Of a stretch of 17,295 nt of DNA, positions 9,846 to 17,295 are shown piece after piece. Position 1 is the first letter of the stretch. Each line of letters starts with the position of its first letter. This stretch comes from Grammothele lineata (Eukaryota > Basidiomycota > Agaricomycetes > Polyporales > Polyporaceae), in assembly GCA_002150815.3 (NCBI GenBank), contig NDFF03000133.1, forward strand, positions 1 through 17,295. The letters run 5' to 3'. The notes under the pieces are model-generated. The model was given only the letters and a program-made list of their open reading frames with translations. It was not told where the DNA came from and made no database searches. The translations under genes and the position numbers were made by a program.

Positions 9846-10295
9846 TTGTCTACGTGGTAATCTGCTGTCACTGGTACCTGCGATCGTTGAATCCTCATGC
9901 CTCGAAGTTGCCTCGAAGCATCGAACATCGTGCTCGTACGATTCTCGAGGGAAGAGTACTCCTGGCGTCGTCCCATCGTTCTCGTATACCTTGCGTACCG
10001 TACAGTGGATATTCCTTCGCATCGTCGTTGTGAAGAGAGAGGAGAGAAATCCTCGATAACGCGCAAGTACATGGCGGAGATAAAGTAAACAGAAGCCAGA
10101 AAGTCTCCCTCTATCGGAGATTCAAAATTCGATAGTCCAAATTCATATGCCAATCGCTGTCACTATCAAGCGCCCAGAAACCCGCGCGGCGCGCCCGCAC
10201 ATGCCCTAGTGATACCGCAGCTGCATCCTCCTTGTTCCCTTTCTTGCAATTGTACCATACCATCCCTCATTCTTCTCTCTCTCGATCTTCATATC
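9846..10295. other. Intergenic region after P450-2
   Basis: No gene was found. It holds a short direct repeat of CCTCGAAG (about 9900-9917), a GC-rich GCGCGGCGCGC patch near 10187-10197, and a CT-rich tract (about 10268-10288) just before the ATG of the next candidate gene. Confidence 0.5.
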
Positions 10296-11266
10296 ATGAA
10301 CACCTCTGAAGAAAGAGACATCGCCATTATCAACACTATTTTCTCGGTCCACGGCCAAGCATGAAACGTCAAGCTTTCACCCTCACAAGCCCGTCAATCC
10401 CTGTCGTCGAAAGATGTACACTGCCGCGTCGTCTGCATTTACCTCAACATCTCCAGGAGATGTTGTGTAGCAGTATCGAAGATGGCGAGAGACATGGATA
10501 GGAGCGCGGGTTGATTGGAGATACGCACTCAAGCTAAGTTCAGGACGACTCAGGTAAGGTCTCCGGACTGTCAATGTACTGGCGAGTGTCTTACATATGC
10601 AGGGGGAACTAGAGCAGTATGATGTGGCACTTGCACGTGCCAGGACTGGAGTGTGGTTCTCATGAGGTGAGCAGACTGTATATTCAACCTTGTCCCCGCA
10701 ACTCCTGGTGCTTGAGATGGTTGGACGTTATGTCGAGGTGACAGAGCGACACATCCGGACACGGAGGCGCTCGTACTGGAGCGGCTGCTAAGTGCAGACA
10801 GGCAGCCACGGCTACCGAACGAACTACCCATCTGGATTCTGACAGGTGCGTGTGCAGGAGACAGGCACATCACGCCGCTCACCATCGTATTGTAGGCTTT
10901 GTCCTGGTTGGACCTTTTCCGGGGCATGAATTATCCTACCTGCACGCGTTTAACGTTCACATCGGCCCGCCACCCGACCAGCGCCGCCTGTCCCAGACCT
11001 TGGAACACGACACTGTCGTATGGAAAGCATTCCATGTGTAAGTCGCAAGGTTCAGTGCCCATACTGCATTGATGTGTTAACCGGAACTCTTTGAATTCAG
11101 AGACTTATACGCCACTACGTCAACGCTCGCTTCGCATGTGCAAAGCCGCTCATCGCGAGAGCCCACGTCGAGCGCATGGCACCTGACTATCAATGTCTGC
11201 CGTCGTGTGGGCCTTTCCAGGCTCGTGCCGTCAACACTAGAGTCCGTCAGAGCGTATCATGATTAG
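10296..11266 (+). pseudogene. Unrecognised spliced gene with a broken 5' half
   Basis: The 3' part reads well as three exons: one ending at 10845, then 10896-11037 and 11101-11266 (TAG). They are joined by a 50-nt intron (GTGCGT to TGTAG) and a 63-nt intron (GTAAGT to TTCAG), with phases that agree. They encode LPNELPIWILTG, FVLVGPFPGHELSYLHAFNV and then a C-terminus ending RAYHD. A good 49-nt intron is also visible at 10554-10602. The 5' part cannot be joined: from ATG 10296 (MNTSEERDIAIINTIF) the frame meets TGA at 10362, the continuation lies in the next frame (KPVNP, YTAASSAFTS), and that frame carries a TAG. No family was recognised. It is either a decayed gene with intact last exons or a gene whose early introns I could not resolve. 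Confidence 0.4.
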
Positions 11267-11665
11267 CTCTTAGAATTTTATCATTCAGAGGTTGTTGTCA
11301 TGCGCCTCTGTTCACCCTTTCTCGTGTTTAAACGTTTTCATTCGTTGAAATCAGCGCATGGACCGCACCGCAAATATATGAGATGCAGAAAAACCTCGGT
11401 GAAGAACGGGTGAGATCGTCTGACAGTCGGCGCGGAGGACGAGGCGAAGGACGGTACCAGGTCCAGCGTCTCATGCTGTCAGCTCCTGCACCATTGGATA
11501 TCTCACGTCGTGCTCCTATAACGTAATTGCGACATCCGGATGCCAGCGGAGATTCGAGGGTTGATCCCATCTGAAAAACATAGACATCCTTGGCAAATGT
11601 AGCTCGACTACGCGTACTTTGCTTGGTAACGTGGACTTGCCTACTATCACGCCTCAACCTAGACG
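11267..11665. other. Stretch between the two unrecognised genes
   Basis: A 113-codon minus-strand frame (11669-11328) follows directly after the interrupted minus-strand gene but in a different frame. It may be a further decayed exon of that gene. There is no motif and no clear splice connection. Confidence 0.3.
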
Positions 11666-12393
11666 TCATATGGAAAAGAGTTGATCTCCTGCATCCTCCG
11701 AAACCGCTGGCGGCATGTATGTACGTATGATATGGTGAGCAGTTCTATCTAGAGTTTCAGACTTGTCAGGTAAGTTATAGTCAGAAATGTTGATCGCCCC
11801 CACGCAGGGGGCCCGAACTACAGGTTCCATAGATGTGTTCCTCCACAACTCAGGGTCTTCTATTCGTCAAACCATCGCCAGCATCACGCGGGTTCGCGAT
11901 TCACGGGAAGCAGCGACATCGCCTCTGGCGACGCTGAGTATCATCAGTCTTTCAGAGAAGCTCCACGTCACGGCATCGGGAATCGGGATAAAGACAGCTA
12001 TATCACATATCTCCACGCGTTCAACAAGTCGTACGAGCAGCGAAACAGCCACTGTGCACAAACCAAGGGCAATCTTCTGCCCTTTGAACTGTCCGTCATT
12101 TATTGATGCTTGATCGTTGAAGAGAGGATGGTCTCGGTGAGTAAAGAAGGCCGCAGCATCTCTTTCCTCGTAAACTGGTGCTTCTCGAAGTCGAGTTGCG
12201 TGTTAGTAATTCGAAGTTCAACATTCCACGGTGGCAGGAGTCGATGGTGGCCGCGTTATCCCCCACAGAGGGTGTCGTCCGACACATCTGACTCGATGCC
12301 ACCCCAGTTTACCGTTCTGTCACCATATTTCCGTTCGCGCAAGCGTTCTAACGTAAGTGTGTCGTTCTCGTTAACGGCATGTCCTGGTCCCAT
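11666..12393 (-). pseudogene. Unrecognised minus-strand gene with an in-frame TGA
   Basis: Exon 1 is 12393-12267, beginning MGPGHAVNENDTLTLERL. A probable 86-nt intron (12266-12181, GTGGGG donor, textbook ACTAAC branch site, AAG acceptor) leads to exon 2 from 12180. Exon 2 reads PVYEERDAAAFFTHRDH, then a hydrophobic stretch (KIALGLCTVAVSLLVRLVE) that may be a membrane segment. A TGA at 11869-11867 interrupts it. The same frame continues open for 66 more codons (ELWRNTSMEPVVRAP and onward) to a TGA at 11668-11666. A small intron over the first TGA (GTTTGA donor, CTGTAG acceptor at about 11820) is possible, but its donor is weak. I recognise no family. The start lies 62 bp from the P450-3 start codon, so the two would share one short divergent promoter. 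Most likely this is a pseudogene. Confidence 0.4.
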
Positions 12394-12402
12394 TCATTTT
12401 CG

Positions 12403-12413
12403 TTGAATACTTA
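12403..12413 (+). promoter_or_regulatory. Conserved core-promoter element TTGAATACTTA (P450-3)
   Basis: This is identical in sequence and in 42-nt spacing from the start codon to the element before P450-2. It sits inside the 62-bp gap between P450-3 and the divergent minus-strand reading frame, so a divergent gene would have almost no promoter of its own. Confidence 0.5.
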
Positions 12414-12455
12414 GTTCTCACACCGGAGCTACCCTCATCGTCGAGACCACTCTTC

Positions 12456-14549
12456 ATGATATCCCCTCTCTCACTTTCATGGCCCTGGGTGTTGCTTGTG
12501 ATCGTCTTCGCCGTCATATTCCGCGTCCGTTCTAATCGGAAGCGCCGCCAGCTGCCTCCCGGACCTACACCTCTTCCTTTGCTCGGCAATGCCCTGGACT
12601 TCCCCCGCCGGAATTTAGGAACCGAGTTCCAACAGCTGTCCCAAAAATATGGTGGGCCCGTTCGGTCCGTCACACTGTTGCATGACACTGACTCTCCTCT
12701 GCATTATCACAGGGAATGTCGTGCATTTGGACGTTCTGGGTCAATCTATGATTGTGCTGGACTCGTATAGGGTAGCTCGCGAGCTCCTCGACAAACGATC
12801 CGCGAACTATTCCGATAGGCCAGACTCAATCATGGCGAACTTGTGCGTTTCTTCTGCTGTTGGATCGATAACAGTGTACGATACTCAACTTCGCTTGATA
12901 GGACTGGCATTGAATGCGCCTTTCCACTTCATAATTACGGCAATCGATGGCGCCTCCACAGACGCGTTTTTCACCAAACCTTCAACGCAGAGGCCATTCA
13001 TCATTTTCAACACATACAGTTAGCGTCGTCACGTCGATTCTTGCAGGCACTTCTTCACTCACCGCAGGATTTGGCCGTTCACATCAAGTTGTAAGTCGAC
13101 ATCTACTATCACCTGAAGCGCGGCCGTCTCACTCTATCCAACACAGTGCCGTTGCTTCAACCCTCTTGCGCGTGACCTACGGCATCGACGTACTAGAAGC
13201 AGATGACAAATACTTTGCTATGGTGGAGCGTATCACAAGTGACGGGGCTCTCGTTGCCGCTCCTGGAAACTTCCCAGTGGAGGCTATCCCCCAACTCCTC
13301 CACCTGCCCTCGTGGTTCCCCGGGGGCGGATTCAAACGTTTTGCTGCAGATGCGCGAGCTTACCTTGACGCTAGCCTCGCGACGCTGTACAAGACGGCGG
13401 TGGATGGTCTGGCAAGTCGTCTGTTTCTGCCAGATAGCCTCATATGTGCTAATGTTCCATCTCTGCGTAGAATGCTGGAATAGGAAAGGATTCCTTGGTG
13501 TCTTCTCTCCTCGAGGATGTCAGTTCGTACGACCTGGATGGTGGCGGGGAGCATGACCTCGAGACATTCATAAAACATCTATCCATCACTGTCTACATAG
13601 GTGTGTGGAAATGCCGCCTCCATTGCTTCTAACTGACTGGTTTTCCTATGTCCTTGCGCAGCTGGCTCTGACACCGTAAGCGTTCACTCGCCCGGCATAG
13701 TCACATCTCGCTGATGCTACAGTAACAAGACCTATTTGTCCTTGCGAGCATTTTTCCTCGCTATGGCGATGCATCCCGATGCTCAACGGAAAGCACAGGA
13801 GGAGCTCGACCGCGTTATTGGAAGCGACCGCCTGCCTGACTTCCAAGACCATAGTTCTCTACCTTATCTCCACGCGCTACTCAGAGAGGTCTTGCGGTGG
13901 CACATTGTCACGCCCATCGCGCTGCCTCACCGTACCGTGGCCGATGACGAATACAACGGATATCACATCCCTGCGGGGACGGTGGTGATTGCCAACGTCT
14001 GGTGAGCCTCAAGGCGAAATCTTCCAGTAGCGTAGTGTGAGCTAACGGTTGCACTCGCCCCAGGGCAATGTCTCGCGCCCCCGAGATATACCCCAATCCA
14101 GAAGCTTTCGTGCCCGAACGGTTCTTAGACGCAAATGGACAACTCGATGTCAGTAAAGGTGATCCGACGGAGTTCATGTTTGGATTTGGACGAAGGTGGG
14201 TTGCATGGTCACGCGTATGGGCGATCGCTTAGTATGGATTCGCACCTAGAATCTGCCCCGGACGGTACTTCGCCGAAGCGCTGCTTTTTGCCTTCGCGGC
14301 CTCGGTCCTTCAAGCGTTCACTATAAGCCCGCCACTTGACGAGAACGGTATCCCGAAGAAGTTGGTGAATAACGCTACAACGACTACCATCTTCTTGTAA
14401 GTCCCGTCGCGAGCTGCAGCTGAACACGTCATCACTCAGCCATCTATGCCTTCCTTTGTAGACAAGCCCCTGTTTACGACTACGTGATAAAGCCTCGCTC
14501 TGCGCGCACTGAGCAACTTATTCGCGTGGAAGCGCACTCCTCTGCTTGA
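12456..14549 (+). CDS. Cytochrome P450 monooxygenase, array copy 3
   Basis: Ten exons give 520 aa: 12456-12651, 12713-12842, 12902-13090, 13147-13411, 13471-13600, 13662-13675, 13730-14001, 14064-14195, 14250-14396, 14462-14549. An N-terminal anchor (about 8-23) is followed by RSNRKRR and PPGP (34-37). Motifs are WRLHR (125-129), AGSDTT (304-309), ExxR as EVLR (361-364), PERF (416-419) and FGRRICPG with haem Cys445, so it is predicted active. It is a microsomal P450 with unknown substrate, closest in the window to copy 2. Intron 4 (13412-13470) begins GCAAGT: the reading only works with a GC-AG intron. Intron 6 has two candidate acceptors seven bases apart; only the second (ending 13729) keeps the frame. 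The tail after KPRSAR is slightly longer than in copy 2. Confidence 0.95.
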
Positions 14550-16161
14550 TTAGCTGGCAGGCTGTTGTCGGTTTTGAGCCACCACATTCAAGGTTTCACA
14601 CAAAAGGCGAGAGCAACGCTATGACGATTCTTGGAGAAAGAATTTTGTCTCTGTATTCCCGCGCGCTCGGTGTATAGTACTATGTCATACCAATACCGTC
14701 CCTCCTTGAACACTGTGAATGATATCCACACGATCATACGTCGGATCTCAGTTGAGATCCATCTTTGACTGCTGAGGTGTAGGGCCGGAAGTAGGATGGC
14801 TGGGCGCAGCGAGTAGTGCCAGAGTGGATTTGTGGGGAATGCGCCGAGCCAACTCCGATGTTCGCTCGCGGTGGCCAAGGCAGCTCATCTAGGGGCGCAA
14901 TAAGGGACGAGGTCTAAAACGGATACACTCGCCTTGAGATCGTCCCTAGCCTTGTTCTAGTGCGCCCTTCTCCATCTTGGAACTGTCAGTGGGGGATGAA
15001 GTTGGGGCTCGAAAGGTTCCACAACACTAGATGTGGAAGTGGTAAAGGCACGGGGCCATGGCGAGTGGGAAGCGAAAGGATAAAACGGGCACGCGGAGCT
15101 TGAGAAACATGACGAAGACATAGTAGACGAGAGGAAGAGGATGTCCGTGAACTGCAGCGAATCCCGATTGGCTCGGGTGGTCGTGTCGTCGGTGATTCAA
15201 ATATTTTACAATTCCGATAGCTAGCTCCATAGACGCCCTCGATCGCGCCGCACACGGCTCCCTAGGCGTTCCGCCGACACTGCTACGTAAGAAGCGGACC
15301 TCAAAGTTTAGTCAAGGATCAGCGTCTACAGGCGTCTGCAAAGTTTCAGACTGCGAGCGCCTCAGAGGTACACAGTCTAGCACCGAATGTCCTTTGCTCT
15401 CTAGAATGAACGACGGGCCTTTTCCCCATTCATCTTCTCTGACACTACGCTATGTGGCCCGTCTACTTTGAAGAATAGTACCCGCGAGGGCGGTTGCAAG
15501 GCATGCTATATCCGAATTCCCAAACCTCCGGCTCACTTGATCTGACCGAGCAGGATTTGCAGTACTACTTAGTTGCAACCCTTGGACCTTTCGAACGCTC
15601 TCTATAGCAACTGTTCTGCAGTCCCCGCCCACGGTATTAGCCCCACTGGGTCCAGCGACGTTCGGTATGAAACCTCTTGATCTTGTCCTAGCGACATCCT
15701 GGGTGGCCGATGTGTGCTTACCGATTGCGTGCAGACATAACGAAGCCGCTCGGCGATCTCAGTTTCGTGATGCGAAGACGGTGTCACGCGGCGGTGCGCA
15801 GCGCTGCTTCGACCTCCACAGGAGAACGTCTGCGATACGCCTTAGCTTACCGTCAGGGTACGATATGCCCCTGGAATCTGGCAATGTTCCCATAGAGGAA
15901 AAAGGGCACAGGCGACAAGCAGCTCGGCGATGCCTTGGATTCCTCATGTTACCTCAAGAGCTAGCCAAGGTCCAGCGGCACAGACTTCCCACCTCTGGTG
16001 TCATCGCTCATCATGAGCACATACGTCATTGAGCCTCCGGTTTCTCGCCAGTCGCAAGCAACTTGCGCAGTCTAAATCATGGTAAGTAAGTTTGATTTTC
16101 CGATTCACGTCGGAGATGCGCCAAGCGGGACTGATTGGTGTGGGAAGGTCAGCGACCATTC
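14550..16161. other. Mostly noncoding region downstream of the array
   Basis: No gene is supported with confidence. A perfect small palindrome (GGATCTCA, two bases, TGAGATCC) lies near 14743-14760. A 121-codon ATG frame (15667-16032) has no motif, no splice partner and arginine-rich shadow-like composition. The minus-strand frame at 14957-15121 is listed separately. No P450 relic was recognised here. Confidence 0.5.
14957..15121 (-). CDS. Doubtful 54-aa ORF after a CT-rich leader
   Basis: The minus strand has a pyrimidine-rich leader (CCTCTTCCTCTCGTCTACT) immediately before an ATG, as in many fungal genes. A 54-codon serine- and proline-rich frame follows (MSSSCFSSSACPFYPF and onward). It may be a first exon whose continuation I cannot see, or chance. 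Confidence 0.2.
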   Translation of the reverse strand: MSSSCFSSSACPFYPFASHSPWPRAFTTSTSSVVEPFEPQLHPPLTVPRWRRAH

Positions 16162-16328
16162 TTTTTTTTTTTTTTTTTTTTTTTGGATCAAATAATAGGT
16201 GTATTATATCCCGAACCTTTCTGTACGCTGTACATACGGGACCCGCGACAAAAGTCAGGGCGGGCGGGGGTAGAACCCCACGAGAATAAAGTCCAAACCA
16301 GACCGAGCCCCGCTCTCGCTAGACAGGG
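16162..16328 (-). mobile_element. Probable tRNA-derived SINE with poly(A) tail
   Basis: A run of 23 T (16162-16184) is the poly(A) tail of an element lying on the minus strand. Read on that strand, an A-box-like TAGCGAGAGCGG (16321-16310) is followed exactly 44 nt later by a B-box-like GGTTCTACCCC (16277-16267). This is the tRNA spacing (positions 8 and 52), each box carrying one mismatch to the consensus. A D-arm-like stem (CGAG/CTCG) and a partial T-stem (GGG/CCC around TTCTA) are visible, but the acceptor stem does not pair, so it is not a functional tRNA. The 5' end is set by tRNA numbering and may lie further right. A clear target-site duplication was not found; only ACCAT recurs at 16156 and near 16353. 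Confidence 0.5.
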
Positions 16329-16356
16329 AACTCCCTAATACCCCAACCCATCCACC

Positions 16357-16846
16357 ATGAGCGACGGAAAAAAGACCCATGGGGAACCAGCATTGCCCCT
16401 TGCCCCCTTTACACCCTCTCGGAGTTGTCTGATCGACGGCATTGAACGTGCCGCACGTTTCCGGTGCAGAGAATGTGTGTGTTCATCAGCCCCCTCCCCA
16501 GCTCCCCCTATCCCTAGCCCCTCACGGCATCGGCGTCGCTCCTGTGACCCGTTACCCCCAGCAGCCCTCCCACCTTCCGGGTCCGCCTCGAAACCCCGGG
16601 GCTCTCAGCGCGCTGGTTCTGGCGTATACTGTCAAGGAGCAGTGCTGTCCCCAAGACTCTTCAGCCCTCTCAGCTCGAACGCGTATAACGACCCCGGGCA
16701 CCCACTCGCTGGCGGGGGAATTGGTTGCCACGACAAACCTCGCCCACAAGGTCTCACCTGCACTGGTTTGGCATCTACCGCACACCCAGGCCCATCAGCA
16801 AAAATGTAAAATTGTAATACTAGATCGCGCACCTCGGACCAAATGA
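16357..16846 (+). other. C-rich stretch with overlapping open frames
   Basis: Two plus-strand frames (16357-16809 with ATG in a good ACCATGA context, and 16442-16846) and one minus-strand frame (16785-16552) are open at once. Simultaneous openness on both strands is what CCC/GGG-rich, stop-poor DNA gives by chance. The predicted proteins are proline-rich without motifs. It could be a first exon of a gene running off to the right, or part of the retroposed segment. Confidence 0.3.
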
Positions 16847-16879
16847 CGATAGTGGCGCGATATTGTCACGTAGTACGAT

Positions 16880-17010
16880 GCCTGCCGATGTATGGGAATT
16901 GGGTCGGCCCTATCGCGATGTATCCCGATACAATGCGATACGTTGCGATACAGGTGGCCCTATGGGGATAGATGAATATATAGGTGGCTGTATGACAATG
17001 TATGAAGACT
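16880..17010 (+). repeat. Degenerate CGATA short tandem repeat
   Basis: Three adjacent ten-base units at 16926-16955 begin CGATAC (CGATACAATG, CGATACGTTG, CGATACAGGT). Related GATGTATC and GGCCCTAT pieces recur on both sides (16900-16925 and 16956-16990). The array is short and diverged. Confidence 0.55.
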
Positions 17011-17295
17011 CACGTGGGGTTGTAGCAGAACACACTCACTGGCCGTTAGGTACCCCGGTACTACCATTCAGGTTGGCTGCCCAGATAGCCTAGTCTCCCG
17101 TTCATGTTTCTTCGCGCGAATATATTGTGTTTCCCAGTAGCACCATCTGAGTGAACACGTTTGGCTATTCAGGGCTTCCGTTCGCTCGAGCATGCTCGGG
17201 GGGGGGTAGGGGATGGCTTACCTGGGCACATTCCGGGCAGATATTGCAGGGAGAGTAACATGGTAGTGAAGGGGGCCCCATTCGGGCGAACTATG
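17011..17295. other. Window end, no gene seen
   Basis: This stretch contains a perfect 12-bp palindrome CGAGCATGCTCG near 17187-17198 followed by a run of G. No coding signal was recognised. Confidence 0.4.

Noticed and set aside
3802..14549. A complete secondary-metabolite biosynthetic cluster
   Set aside because: No backbone enzyme (terpene synthase, PKS, NRPS), transferase, transporter or pathway regulator is visible; only P450s and unrecognised fragments are present.
15667..16032. 121-codon plus-strand ORF downstream of the array
   Set aside because: It has no homology I recognise, no upstream promoter features and no splice-linked extension, with an overlapping antisense frame also open.
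16261..16328. Functional tRNA gene on the minus strand
   Set aside because: A- and B-box spacing fits, but the acceptor stem does not pair, the T-stem is only partly paired, and a poly(A) tail follows; a SINE head explains it better.
1..17295. CRISPR arrays, bacterial insertion sequences or operons
   Set aside because: No regularly spaced repeats, transposase motifs or Shine-Dalgarno-linked gene runs exist; intron structure shows a fungal nuclear genome.

Overview
The window looks like nuclear DNA of an agaricomycete basidiomycete. Every clear gene is broken by many introns of about 50-68 nt with fungal donors, branch sites and AG acceptors. The main proteins are membrane-anchored eukaryotic (class II, microsomal) cytochrome P450s, and there is a small secreted cysteine-rich protein of a type I associate with basidiomycetes. 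Nothing bacterial is present. Family statements come from motifs and memory; no database search was run.

Layout. Bases 1-960 hold no convincing gene but contain a strong 28-bp hairpin (249-336). A small secreted Cys-rich protein with a signal peptide, a Kex2-type site and ten cysteines lies on the minus strand (1558-1016). A doubtful spliced gene diverges from it (from 1695). Bases 2350-3730 are essentially empty. The core is a tandem array of three complete P450 genes on the plus strand: P450-1 (3802-5916, 519 aa), P450-2 (7769-9845, 515 aa) and P450-3 (12456-14549, 520 aa). I rebuilt each from ten exons. All nine introns fall at the same places in the three genes and exons 2-8 have identical lengths, including a 14-nt micro-exon for the oxygen-activation motif. 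Copies 2 and 3 are visibly closer to each other than to copy 1.

Between copies 1 and 2 lies a degraded fourth P450 (about 6585-7183) that still shows its exon 8 splice borders. Between copies 2 and 3 lie two unrecognised broken-looking genes. One is on the plus strand (10296-11266). The other is on the minus strand (12393-11666), starts only 62 bp from the P450-3 start codon, and is interrupted by an in-frame TGA. Downstream of P450-3 the sequence is mostly noncoding, until a probable minus-strand tRNA-derived SINE with a 23-nt poly(T) tract (16162-16328), a C-rich stretch with overlapping open frames, and a degenerate CGATA repeat.

Working together: the three P450s probably arose by local duplication and may act on related substrates, using a P450 reductase encoded elsewhere. 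No terpene synthase, polyketide synthase or transporter is visible, so the window looks like a birth-and-death P450 cluster rather than a complete biosynthetic cluster.
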